In this document: in pieces, positions 26,566 to 35,069 of the stretch | How positions within the stretch are numbered: the stretch's first letter is position 1 | Layout of the letters: each line of letters starts with the position of its first letter | NCBI GenBank assembly: GCA_013204185.1 | Contig: JABMOI010000108.1 | Location: 1-48,337, forward strand | DNA: 48,337 bases | Origin: a bacterium | GTDB taxonomy: Bacteria > Bacteroidota > Rhodothermia > Rhodothermales > UBA10348 | Direction of reading: 5' to 3' | Notes under the pieces: generated by a model | Databases searched by the model: none | What the model was told of the DNA's origin: nothing | What the model saw: the letters and a program-made list of their open reading frames with translations, nothing else | Made by a program: the position numbers and the translations under genes

Positions 26566-27702
26566 ATGAGTGATCCCAAAACAACTTCAGCGAAGGACCT
26601 TTCCCAGGCTGCAGATTTTTTGCCCATCAACGGAACCGACTACGTTGAATTTTATGTCGGCAACGCCAAACAAGCAGCACATTTCTATAAATCGGCCTTT
26701 GGCTTTCAGCTGGTTGCATATGCGGGCTTAGAAACGGGCATCCGAGATAAAACGAGCTATGTCTTACAGCAGGGCAAAATTCGGTTTGTACTGTCGACGG
26801 CTTTGCACCCAGATAGCGAAATCTCCGAGCATGTAAAGCGCCATGGCGACGGGGTCAAAGATTTGGCCTTGTGGGTCGATGACGCAACGAGCGCATATAA
26901 CGAAACCATGAAACGCGGCGCAGTTTCTGTTATGGAGCCTGTTTCTACTTCTGATTCCAATGGGACGGTTGTTCGCGCTGCCATCAAAACATATGGCGAT
27001 ACCATTCACACATTTGTTGAACGGAAAAACTATACGGGCATCTTTTTGCCAGGGTTTGAACCGGTCGAAAAGCCGGATTACGCCCCAGAGGAAGTTGGTC
27101 TGAAGTACGTAGACCATTGTGTTGGAAATGTGTATCTGGGCGAAATGGATACGTGCGTAAACTTTTACGCAGATGTCATGGGCTTCAGAAATTTGAAGTC
27201 ATTTGACGACAACGACATCTCGACCGAGTACACGGCCCTGATGTCGAAAGTGATGGCAAATGGAAACGATCGGATTAAATTTCCTATTAATGAACCAGCA
27301 CAAGGTCGAAAGAAAAGCCAAATAGAAGAATACCTCGACTTCTATCATGGACAAGGCGTGCAGCATGTGGCCATGGCTACCAACAATATCATTGAAACCG
27401 TGACGGCCTTACAAAAACGTGGTGTCGAATTCTTGTATGTACCTGACGCCTACTATGACTCTGTCTTAGACCGGGTAGGAAAAATTGACGAGGATCTTGC
27501 CCCGCTTCGGGACTTGGGCATTCTTATTGACCGCGACGAAGAAGGGTATTTATTGCAGATTTTCACAAAGCCTGTTCAGGACAGGCCAACCGTTTTCTAC
27601 GAAATTATTCAGCGAAAGGGTGCTCGTTCCTTTGGAAAAGGAAATTTCAAAGCACTCTTTGAATCCATCGAACGCGAGCAAGAACGTAGGGGAAACTTGT
27701 AG
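26566..27702 (+). CDS. hppD: 4-hydroxyphenylpyruvate dioxygenase
   Basis: Iron(II) dioxygenase of tyrosine catabolism that turns 4-hydroxyphenylpyruvate into homogentisate. The 378-residue protein has two glyoxalase-fold halves and the metal triad His184 (YVDHCVGNV), His267 (GVQHVAM) and Glu346 (VFYEIIQR), in family order. Length is normal. ATG at 26566; no Shine-Dalgarno seen. hmgA follows 39 bp later, so the pair is one operon producing and then cleaving homogentisate in the cytoplasm. Confidence 0.96.
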   Translation: MSDPKTTSAKDLSQAADFLPINGTDYVEFYVGNAKQAAHFYKSAFGFQLVAYAGLETGIRDKTSYVLQQGKIRFVLSTALHPDSEISEHVKRHGDGVKDLALWVDDATSAYNETMKRGAVSVMEPVSTSDSNGTVVRAAIKTYGDTIHTFVERKNYTGIFLPGFEPVEKPDYAPEEVGLKYVDHCVGNVYLGEMDTCVNFYADVMGFRNLKSFDDNDISTEYTALMSKVMANGNDRIKFPINEPAQGRKKSQIEEYLDFYHGQGVQHVAMATNNIIETVTALQKRGVEFLYVPDAYYDSVLDRVGKIDEDLAPLRDLGILIDRDEEGYLLQIFTKPVQDRPTVFYEIIQRKGARSFGKGNFKALFESIEREQERRGNL

Positions 27703-27741
27703 TTCGCTATTAACAGACAGAAAAACGATTATCTACTCCGT

Positions 27742-28908
27742 ATGCCACACTACGTTAAAATGGGACAGTTGCCCCACAAACGACACACGCAGTTTCGCAA
27801 ACCCGATGGCTCACTTTACAGCGAGGAAGTGATTGGGGCAGAAGGGTTTAGCGGTATTTCGTCCATCGCTTATCACGTTCACCCACCCACTGTTGTCGAT
27901 AAAGTGCTGGATCCGATTCGTTTCGGCCCGGAGTATGTGGACTTGGATTTCCTGCGTCACAGACACGTAAAAGGAGCCCATGTCCCTTCCAGCGGCGCGT
28001 GGCTGGAGTCTAGACAATACATCATGGGCAATAGCGATGTGCGGCTAGCTCTCAGCTCGCCCACCGAGGAAATGACGTATTTCTATCGCAATGCCGTGGC
28101 CGATGAGATGGTATACATTCATGACGGCGAGGGTGTTTTAGAAAGCCCGTTTGGTGACGTGCCCTTTAGAAAGGGAGATTATGTTCACGTACCAAGAACA
28201 ATAACTCATCGCTGGAAATTCAATGGACCCAAAGCTCGCGTCTTAGTTATTGAATCGTTTTCCGAGATTCATTTTCCGAAGCGATATCGCAACTCGTCGG
28301 GGCAACTCTTGGAGCATTCACCGTATTGTGAACGAGATATCAGGCCCCCAACCGAATTAAAAACACATGATGAACAGGGCGCGTTTGAAGTTCGGATAGC
28401 AAAACATGGGTACCTACACCCCATTATTTTTCGCCATCACCCCTTCGATTTCGTTGGGTGGGACGGATACATGTACCCGTACGCGACTTCAATCCATGAT
28501 TTCGAGCCCATTACAGGCCGAATCCATCAGCCACCTCCTGCACACCAGCACTTCGAGGGGCATAACTTTGTGATTTGCTCTTTTGTACCTCGGATGTACG
28601 ATTACCATCCAGACGCCATTCCTGCGCCGTACAACCATTCGAATATCGACTCGGATGAAGTGTTGTACTACGCCGAGGGTGACTTTATGTCCAGGCGTAA
28701 TATAGACAGGGGCTCATTTACACTGCACCCGGGCGGCATTGCTCACGGTCCTCATCCTGGAACGGTGGAAGCATCCATCGGAAAGACTCGAACCGAGGAA
28801 CTGGCTGTGATGGTCGATACATTTAAACCGTTGCACATGACCAAGACGGCTGTTGCATCCGAGGACCCAGACTACATGCTGTCCTGGCGCCCAGAAATCT
28901 ACGATTAG
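27742..28908 (+). CDS. hmgA: Homogentisate 1,2-dioxygenase (short bacterial type)
   Basis: Opens the homogentisate ring to maleylacetoacetate. The 388-residue protein is of the shorter bacterial type. The conserved cupin core reads HQHFEGHNFVICSF around residue 270-285 and AHGPHPG further on, which carry the likely metal ligands; the classical H-x5-E spacing of the long-type enzyme is not seen, and the first ligands look like H-x3-E. It is second in the hppD-hmgA operon. A perfect hairpin 19 bases after the stop ends it. No maleylacetoacetate isomerase or fumarylacetoacetase is in the window. Confidence 0.93.
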   Translation: MPHYVKMGQLPHKRHTQFRKPDGSLYSEEVIGAEGFSGISSIAYHVHPPTVVDKVLDPIRFGPEYVDLDFLRHRHVKGAHVPSSGAWLESRQYIMGNSDVRLALSSPTEEMTYFYRNAVADEMVYIHDGEGVLESPFGDVPFRKGDYVHVPRTITHRWKFNGPKARVLVIESFSEIHFPKRYRNSSGQLLEHSPYCERDIRPPTELKTHDEQGAFEVRIAKHGYLHPIIFRHHPFDFVGWDGYMYPYATSIHDFEPITGRIHQPPPAHQHFEGHNFVICSFVPRMYDYHPDAIPAPYNHSNIDSDEVLYYAEGDFMSRRNIDRGSFTLHPGGIAHGPHPGTVEASIGKTRTEELAVMVDTFKPLHMTKTAVASEDPDYMLSWRPEIYD

Positions 28909-28926
28909 AATGCCCTGAGTAGGCGT

Positions 28927-28953
28927 TGTGGGGCAATCAAAGATTGCCCCACA
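28927..28953. terminator. Bidirectional hairpin after hmgA
   Basis: Bases 28927-28938 pair perfectly with 28942-28953 (12 bp, loop AAA). The following bases are TTAAACTTA. It sits between hmgA (plus) and the convergent lipoprotein gene (minus). Confidence 0.75.
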
Positions 28954-28999
28954 TTAAACTTACCCAAAACAAGAGATTCAGCCGCAAACGCTTTGGCGC

Positions 29000-30346
29000 C
29001 TAGTTTCGAGTTGAGATGGCGGTAGCTGTGTCATGGCTGATGCAGTACAACTCGCGCCCATGCTTACCATCTTGAGCAGAGAAACAAATCCGATTTTCCA
29101 ACACTGCGAAATCGTTAGGGTTAGATCCGTCGGTTCCAGGCCAAATATCCATTAACAGTTCCGACGTGGTACCGTTTGTTCGCCACAATTCTACTCCATG
29201 TTGCTCTGTTCGTGCAGAGAAATATGTCCATTCGTCGTTTAGGTCGATAAAGGCGTGAGGTTCAGATCCAGTGGCCCCTTCATTCAAATCGGCGACCATG
29301 GTTGCGCCCCCAGCCTCGGTCCACTGCCACAATTCCAATCCGCGCTCCCCATCGTCAGCCCCGAAATACAACTTATTTCCATGGACAAACAACTCTTCTG
29401 GCTCTGAACTGCGTTCTCCAGGCCGGATATCCACTACCAAGGTAGCAGCTTCACCTTCTTTAATTGAAAACAGCTCTATTCCTGTTTCGGCTGTATTAGC
29501 CACAAACATGAGCCGATCGCCAATGACTCGAAGATCTCTCGGAGAAGAACTTTCAGTCCCTTCCATTAAGTCGGCCGCCATTTTAAAAGACGTGCCATCA
29601 AAAGACCACAATTCCATTCCTGATTCAGGCAGATAGGCTGAGAAATAGAGCGAATTACCGAGTCGGGTAATTTCTTGCGGTCTTGAACCAGAAGGACCCG
29701 GGTTCAAGTCCTGAATCATTTGGGCGGATGAGCCATCAAGCTTATGCAACTCTGTTCCGTACCCTTCTTGCTCTGCAGTGAAGTAGAGAACGCCATTCAA
29801 GTCTACAAACTTGCTCGGGTTTGAGCTACCTGATCCTTCCATGATGTCCGCTATTTGAGTTACTTCTTTCCCATCCCACTTCCATAACTCAAATCCCGTG
29901 ACTTGGTCGTTAGCGGAGAAATAGACTTCATCGTTAAAAACAAAAAAACCGCCGGGTCGAGAACTTGTAGCACTGTCGCCGATATCTTTCACTAACCGTA
30001 CCTGCTTTCCGTCTAACTGAAAGAGCTCCCTGCCATATGGTTCTTTTAAAGCAGTAAATAAAAGGTCGTCGTTATAGACGAAAAACCTAGTTGGGAGCGC
30101 ATTACCGACCCCTGGTTCCATGTCTGTGATCCGCTCAAGCTTCTTGCCATCGTACATCCATAATTCCGAACCATACTCAGCATCACTAAGTTGAAGGTAT
30201 ATCTTCCCGTCAAATGTGATCAGCGAATTGGGGTTGCCAGCATCCATACCTGGTAAGGCATCTAAAACCATTCCGTCTGTCGCTGGCTGAGAAGAGCAGC
30301 CGCTGAGGAATCCAAAAATTAATAAGGCGTAAAACGTGTTTTTCAT
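29000..30346 (-). CDS. Lipoprotein of ELWxxDGT-type repeats (probable beta-propeller)
   Basis: A 448-residue protein with a signal sequence ending LSGC (lipobox). The rest is eight full repeats of about 46-47 residues, plus partial ones at each end, each with the pattern G-x-E-L-W/F-x-x-D-G, then D-I/M/L-x-x-G-x-x-S-S-x-P, then L-Y-F-x-A. This is the ELWxxDGT repeat known from large secreted proteins. Eight blades suggest a beta-propeller on the cell surface; binding partner unknown. Convergent with hmgA; no obvious operon. Confidence 0.82.
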   Translation of the reverse strand: MKNTFYALLIFGFLSGCSSQPATDGMVLDALPGMDAGNPNSLITFDGKIYLQLSDAEYGSELWMYDGKKLERITDMEPGVGNALPTRFFVYNDDLLFTALKEPYGRELFQLDGKQVRLVKDIGDSATSSRPGGFFVFNDEVYFSANDQVTGFELWKWDGKEVTQIADIMEGSGSSNPSKFVDLNGVLYFTAEQEGYGTELHKLDGSSAQMIQDLNPGPSGSRPQEITRLGNSLYFSAYLPESGMELWSFDGTSFKMAADLMEGTESSSPRDLRVIGDRLMFVANTAETGIELFSIKEGEAATLVVDIRPGERSSEPEELFVHGNKLYFGADDGERGLELWQWTEAGGATMVADLNEGATGSEPHAFIDLNDEWTYFSARTEQHGVELWRTNGTTSELLMDIWPGTDGSNPNDFAVLENRICFSAQDGKHGRELYCISHDTATAISTRN

Positions 30347-30507
30347 ATTGCTAATTAAGACTCAGAATAGCGGGGATAGGCCGTGTGAACGAATTGATCC
30401 AAATAAGGTTTTTGCAAAAGTAACGTGTGAAAAACAATTCGATTAAGCCTAAAATGTCCAGCGTATCTTCCTAGCTATTCTACACTTCCTGTTCCCTACC
30501 TATTTCA

Positions 30508-32505
30508 ATGATGTCCCCTTCTGAAACCGATTTAAGCTCAGCGCCCCACGCAACCTTTCCATTCGACCAGGAATTCGCATGGGTTCCGGATGAACAGACC
30601 ATCTCGGAATCCAACTTGATGGCCTTTATGAAGGCTCATGACATCACGACCTACGACCATCTTTACGCCAAAAGTATAGACGATGTGGCCTGGTACTGGG
30701 ACGGGGTGATGAAGCAATTGAATATTGAGTTTTATGAGCCCTATCAGGACGTTTTGGTCATGAAGGACGGGCCCCAGTTTCCGGAGTGGTGTGTAGGCGG
30801 AAGAATGAACATTGTCCATAATATGTTGGACAAATGGCTGAAGAACGAAAAAAGCGCTAATCGCATCGCGCTCAAATTCGAATCGGAAGGTGGGCGAGTA
30901 CAGTATTGGACTTATGCTGAACTGTCAGAGGACGTAAGCCGATGCGCGAATGCGCTAAGGGCTTCCGGATTTGGCAAAGGAGATGCAATTGGGCTGTTTA
31001 TGCCCATGACGCCTGAGCTGATATTCGCCTTTCTGGCCATCATTAAAGTTGGTGGAGTGGTGCTACCGTTGTTTTCGGGGTACGGCCCAAGCGCCATCAC
31101 AACAAGGCTGCTAGACGCGAATGCAGTGGCCCTTTTTGCCTCAGATGGGGCATCGAGGCGTGGACGCGTCATCGCCATGAAAGAAATGTCTAATGAGGCC
31201 CTCTACTCCTGCCCTTCCGTTCGTAAAGTTATTGTGTCTCAGCCAATGGGCCGCGAAGATACTCCCATGCTTCAAGGACGTGATGTGACGTACGCAGATT
31301 TTGTCGATGGAATGGCCCCTACCGCGCCCACTGAAAACACATCGGCCGAAGATGTGATGATGATCATTTACACTTCAGGAACGACAGGAAAGCCTAAAGG
31401 AGCCATTCACACGCACTGCGGCTTTCCCATAAAGGGCGCATCAGACATGTACCATGCGATGGACGTCAAGCCTGGTGAAACGATGTATTGGATGAGCGAT
31501 ATGGGCTGGATGATGGGGCCGTGGCTCGTATTTGGGACCCTCACCATTGGCGCCAGCATGTTAATCTATGACGGAGCGCCTGATTTTCCAGAGCCTGACA
31601 GAATATGGCAACTCGTTGACTCGCATGATGTTACCCATCTTGGGCTATCGCCGGTTCTGATTCGGTCGCTGATGCCCAAAGGAGTTGAATGGGTTCAAAA
31701 GCACAATCTAAATAAGCTGAGAGCCATTGGTTCTACAGGTAGTCCCTGGGACCCTGCCTCCTGGTTGTGGGCCTTTGATCATGTCTTAGATAGGAAGCGT
31801 CCCATCTTAAATTACTCTGGCGGAACGGAAATATCTGGAGGCATTGTGTGCGGTAATTTTTTCAAATCGCTAAAGCCCTGCTCCTTCAGCGGCCCCGTTC
31901 CAGGAATGGCGGCTGATGTAATCGACGAAGTAGGTGCCTCGGTCAGAGAGTCCGTCGGGGAGCTCGTCATTCGCAAACCGTGGATCGGAATGACCCGAGG
32001 CTTTTGGAATGACAATCAGCGCTATATCGAATCGTATTGGAGCCGTTTTGACAACGTGTGGGTGCATGGAGATTTTGCAGCAATCGATAAAGATGGGCTC
32101 TGGTTCATACTCGGCCGCAGCGACGATACCATCAAAATTGCCGGTAAACGTTTAGGGCCTGCGGAAATCGAGGCTATCATTAACGCAGATCCAGATGTTG
32201 AGGAGAGCGCGGCTATTGGCATCCCACACGATTTGAAAGGAGAGGAAGTGGGTTTGTATGTCGTGCTAGCCAAACAGGACCTCGCAAGCGAAGAACTTCG
32301 GTCTAGGCTGATTAAGTCTGTGATGGACGAATTGGGCAAACCCCTAAAACCCGGTTTCATTAGGTTTTGCTCATCCTTGCCTAAGACTAGAAATGCCAAA
32401 GTCATGCGCAGAGTGATTCAAGCCATCTATTTGAAAAAGGACCTCGGCGACGTCTCTAGCCTAGAAGACCCGGCTTCAATTGAAGCAATTCGAAATGCAA
32501 ACTAA
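30508..32505 (+). CDS. AMP-dependent acyl-CoA synthetase
   Basis: Adenylate-forming enzyme that couples an acid to CoA using ATP. The 665 residues hold the AMP-binding P-loop IIYTSGTTGKPKG (about 288-300), the A8 region WFILGRSDDTIKIAGKRLGPAEIE, and the C-terminal Lys631 in TRNAKVMRR, where the usual G-K is A-K. The N-terminal 110 residues with MKQLNIEFYEPY resemble acetyl-CoA/acetoacetyl-CoA synthetases. Given the tyrosine-degradation operon 1.6 kb upstream, an acetoacetyl-CoA role fits, but acetate or propionate are equally possible. It stands alone on its strand. ATG at 30508 or 30511. Confidence 0.85.
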   Translation: MMSPSETDLSSAPHATFPFDQEFAWVPDEQTISESNLMAFMKAHDITTYDHLYAKSIDDVAWYWDGVMKQLNIEFYEPYQDVLVMKDGPQFPEWCVGGRMNIVHNMLDKWLKNEKSANRIALKFESEGGRVQYWTYAELSEDVSRCANALRASGFGKGDAIGLFMPMTPELIFAFLAIIKVGGVVLPLFSGYGPSAITTRLLDANAVALFASDGASRRGRVIAMKEMSNEALYSCPSVRKVIVSQPMGREDTPMLQGRDVTYADFVDGMAPTAPTENTSAEDVMMIIYTSGTTGKPKGAIHTHCGFPIKGASDMYHAMDVKPGETMYWMSDMGWMMGPWLVFGTLTIGASMLIYDGAPDFPEPDRIWQLVDSHDVTHLGLSPVLIRSLMPKGVEWVQKHNLNKLRAIGSTGSPWDPASWLWAFDHVLDRKRPILNYSGGTEISGGIVCGNFFKSLKPCSFSGPVPGMAADVIDEVGASVRESVGELVIRKPWIGMTRGFWNDNQRYIESYWSRFDNVWVHGDFAAIDKDGLWFILGRSDDTIKIAGKRLGPAEIEAIINADPDVEESAAIGIPHDLKGEEVGLYVVLAKQDLASEELRSRLIKSVMDELGKPLKPGFIRFCSSLPKTRNAKVMRRVIQAIYLKKDLGDVSSLEDPASIEAIRNAN

Positions 32506-32589
32506 CTGAATAGGGTAAAACCTAGTCTCTTTCCGCGATCGGGACCGATAATTGCTCGATATTGAAAAAGAAGATCACTCATTGGGATT

Positions 32590-33720
32590 ATGACAAATAA
32601 ATCGAGCTCGTTCCTCCTATTCTCGTTCCTTTTGACCTTTGTAGCAATAAGCGCATTGGGTCAAGCCGGCTCCCGTGCCCTCATTAGTGGACGGGTGGTA
32701 GAGGCCGAAACAGGACAGCCTCTACCTGGGGCACATGTGTTCATTGCTAGTTCAATGATTGGAACGGTTACAAACACCGACGGCCAATTCAATTTGCACG
32801 ACGTGCCCGTCGGGGCGCATCGTTTGTATGTGTCGATGCTAGGATTTGAACCTGATTTCCGCGACATCATGCTACGAACCGGCAAGGATTATCAGTTCGA
32901 CTTTGAACTAAAAGAATCCATTTTGGACGTCGGCGAAATTATAGTGGAAGCAGAACGGGACAAGAATTGGAAGAAGAGACTGGAAAAGTTCACCCGCATG
33001 TTCATTGGAGAAACACCAAATGCGCTTGAAACGTCCATTACCAATCCAGAAGTACTAGACTTTGATGAAAAGCGTGGAAGCTTCACTGCAGTTGCTGCCG
33101 CTCCTTTAATCATTGAGAATCGGGCTCTGGGGTATCGTATTCAGTATTTCCTCAAGGATTTCGAATCCACGCCGTCGCGCGTTCGCTATGATGGAGAGGG
33201 ACTCTATGAAGAAATGGACGCTTCATCAGAGGAGGAAGCCACCCGTTGGGAAGAAAAGCGGCGAGCCGCGTTTATTGGATCCTTCAGGCACTTTATGCTC
33301 GCCATTATTGCGGGTCGCAGTGAGGCGCAAGGTTTCAAAACTTATTCCCGGCCGTCAGTAGGCGGAGGTGTTGGAGACACATTTAACCGCAGCGCGGCTA
33401 TGGCCGAACAACGCTTCCCGCTCGATCCGACGTCAATCCTGAAGCCTGGCGAAGCCGAGAATGAGTATTTCCTCGACTTTGAAGGGCATATGGAAATTGT
33501 TTTTATGGGCGAAAAAGAAGACGAGTCGTATTTGGACTGGTCTATGCGTCCTGAACGGTCGAATCCCCGATTCCAGACGTCTTGGACGTTTCTGGACCAC
33601 GGCCCCGCAGTGGTCGACTATAAGGGAGATACGCTAGACCCCTATGGAGTTGTCTTCATGGGGTACTGGGCGTTTGAACGCGTTGCCGACGATCCTCCAA
33701 AAGAATACCGTCCACGCTAG
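32590..33720 (+). CDS. Secreted protein with CarboxypepD_reg-like domain
   Basis: Exported protein of 376 residues: signal peptide to about residue 25 (ISALGQ), then a carboxypeptidase-regulatory-like beta-sandwich at about 30-115 with ISGRVVEAETGQPLPGAHVFI and TDGQFNLHDVPVGAHRL (each 17-20 residues). The remaining 260 residues are not recognised. This domain pair is common in Bacteroidota surface or TonB-linked proteins. No TonB box or receptor barrel is here. Located 84 bp after the acyl-CoA synthetase stop and convergent with YraN. Confidence 0.7.
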   Translation: MTNKSSSFLLFSFLLTFVAISALGQAGSRALISGRVVEAETGQPLPGAHVFIASSMIGTVTNTDGQFNLHDVPVGAHRLYVSMLGFEPDFRDIMLRTGKDYQFDFELKESILDVGEIIVEAERDKNWKKRLEKFTRMFIGETPNALETSITNPEVLDFDEKRGSFTAVAAAPLIIENRALGYRIQYFLKDFESTPSRVRYDGEGLYEEMDASSEEEATRWEEKRRAAFIGSFRHFMLAIIAGRSEAQGFKTYSRPSVGGGVGDTFNRSAAMAEQRFPLDPTSILKPGEAENEYFLDFEGHMEIVFMGEKEDESYLDWSMRPERSNPRFQTSWTFLDHGPAVVDYKGDTLDPYGVVFMGYWAFERVADDPPKEYRPR

Positions 33721-33755
33721 GTGGGCCTGTTTCGTTTTGGCTGTTCTCGTCTGGG

Positions 33756-34139
33756 CTAGGCTATAAAAGCAGACTCGATGTGTTCGTACTTAAGGCTTGG
33801 TGGAGAACCAACCAGGGTCACTACGTCAAACCGACACGGCGTGCCTTCAAGCTTTCGCTCATGCAAAAAAGCTTCAGCGGCTTGAATCATCAATCTTTTT
33901 TTTGTCGATCCAATCGAGGATTCTGCCGTGGCGAAGTCCTCATTTCGGCGCCATTTCACCTCGACAAATACGAGGTCCCCTCCCCGATCGTATTGCTTGG
34001 TAGGCAGAAACGCGATTAAATCGACCTCTGCTTTCATAAATCGATAATTCGCTTCTAGGATAACATATCCCTTTTCTTCCAGCCAAGCGGCGGCCAGTTT
34101 TTCACCTGCAAATCCTTTCATCTGTTTTCCTGACGGCAT
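33756..34139 (-). CDS. YraN/UPF0102-family endonuclease-like protein
   Basis: Small 127-residue protein of the UPF0102 family, which has a restriction-endonuclease-like fold. Visible features are G-E-x-L-A-A-x-W-L near the start, the acidic strand AEVDLIAF (usually GEIDLI), then LVFVEVKWR, giving the D and E-x-K catalytic pattern. It is commonly found beside rnhB or rplS, but not here. Role is unproven. Divergent from the SAM hydrolase gene. Confidence 0.8.
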   Translation of the reverse strand: MPSGKQMKGFAGEKLAAAWLEEKGYVILEANYRFMKAEVDLIAFLPTKQYDRGGDLVFVEVKWRRNEDFATAESSIGSTKKRLMIQAAEAFLHERKLEGTPCRFDVVTLVGSPPSLKYEHIESAFIA

Positions 34140-34197
34140 GTTTGACCTCAGCCCCCAACACGTGCTTAATTAAGGTGTTCCTGATCGAACCTAAACG

Positions 34198-35061
34198 GTG
34201 TATCTTACGAATCGAAACAGCGCTCACCCTTTAAGACACATATTTTCGTTGATCGCAACTCCTGGCATTTTGACAATCACGACGGACTTTGGCACCAAGG
34301 ACGGATATGTGGCTGCAATGAAAGGCGTAATTCTGGGCATAAATCCAGCCGTCCGGATTGTAGACATTTCCAATCACATTACGCCTCAGGATGTCATGGA
34401 AGGTGCGTTTGTGCTCAGGAATGCCGCGCTTACCTTTCCGGAAGGAACCGTTCACTTAGCAGTTGTTGACCCTGGAGTTGGGACTCCACGTAAACCCATC
34501 GCAGTTAGGCACAACAATCAGTTTTTCGTTGGTCCCGATAACGGTCTCTTTACATTGTTGCTATCTGGATCTAAGCCTGAAGCGGCAGTTGAGTTAACCA
34601 GGTCACGTTTTTGGCGATCTGAGACGCCAAGTCCCACGTTTCATGGCCGAGACATATTTGCACCCGTAGCAGCGCACTTGTCCACTGGATTGGCCCTAAA
34701 TGCCGCTGGTGTGCCGCTGAACGAGTTGAAAAGCCTTCACTGGGCTCTGCCCATCACCGACGAACGCGGCGTTCAAGGCTGGGTCGTTCACGTCGATCGG
34801 TTTGGAAATTGCATCACCAATATTACCAAAGCTCAGTTTTTGGCTAATCACCGAGATCGATTGTTCAAGTGCTATGCTGGAAATGCGATCATTGATACGC
34901 TTAGCACCACGTACGGAAATGTAGACATTGGCGATGCGACGCTGTTGCTAAACAGTAATGATTTTCTTGAAATAGCGATTCACCGGGGACCCGCTGCTCA
35001 AATGCTCGATATACGAAAAGGAACGCCCGTAAATCTCGTTTTTTCAGACGAAAGAGGATAA
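34198..35061 (+). CDS. DUF62-type SAM hydrolase (S-adenosyl-L-methionine hydroxide adenosyltransferase)
   Basis: Family that hydrolyses S-adenosylmethionine to adenosine and methionine, related to fluorinase and chlorinase. Key segments are ITTDFGTKDGYVAAMKG (residues about 27-43), VVDPGVGTPRK, FFVGPDNGLF, and DRFGNCITNI near residue 200. The start is unclear: the frame opens with GTG at 34198, but a TTG at 34249 (SLIATPGIL...) gives a length more like the family, about 270 residues. The next gene starts 5 bp after the stop. Why the cell would destroy SAM in this context is not known. Confidence 0.85.
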   Translation: MYLTNRNSAHPLRHIFSLIATPGILTITTDFGTKDGYVAAMKGVILGINPAVRIVDISNHITPQDVMEGAFVLRNAALTFPEGTVHLAVVDPGVGTPRKPIAVRHNNQFFVGPDNGLFTLLLSGSKPEAAVELTRSRFWRSETPSPTFHGRDIFAPVAAHLSTGLALNAAGVPLNELKSLHWALPITDERGVQGWVVHVDRFGNCITNITKAQFLANHRDRLFKCYAGNAIIDTLSTTYGNVDIGDATLLLNSNDFLEIAIHRGPAAQMLDIRKGTPVNLVFSDERG

Positions 35062-35069
35062 TTCGGTTG
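35053..35069 (+). promoter_or_regulatory. Ribosome binding site and TTG start of the membrane protein gene
   Basis: AGAGGA (35053-35058) forms the last two codons of the SAM hydrolase gene and lies eight bases before the TTG at 35067. The next in-frame ATG is about 70 residues in, so this TTG is the best start. Confidence 0.6.

Noticed and set aside
29271-29636. 121-codon open frame opposite the ELW lipoprotein
   Set aside because: Repetitive shadow caused by repeats on the other strand.
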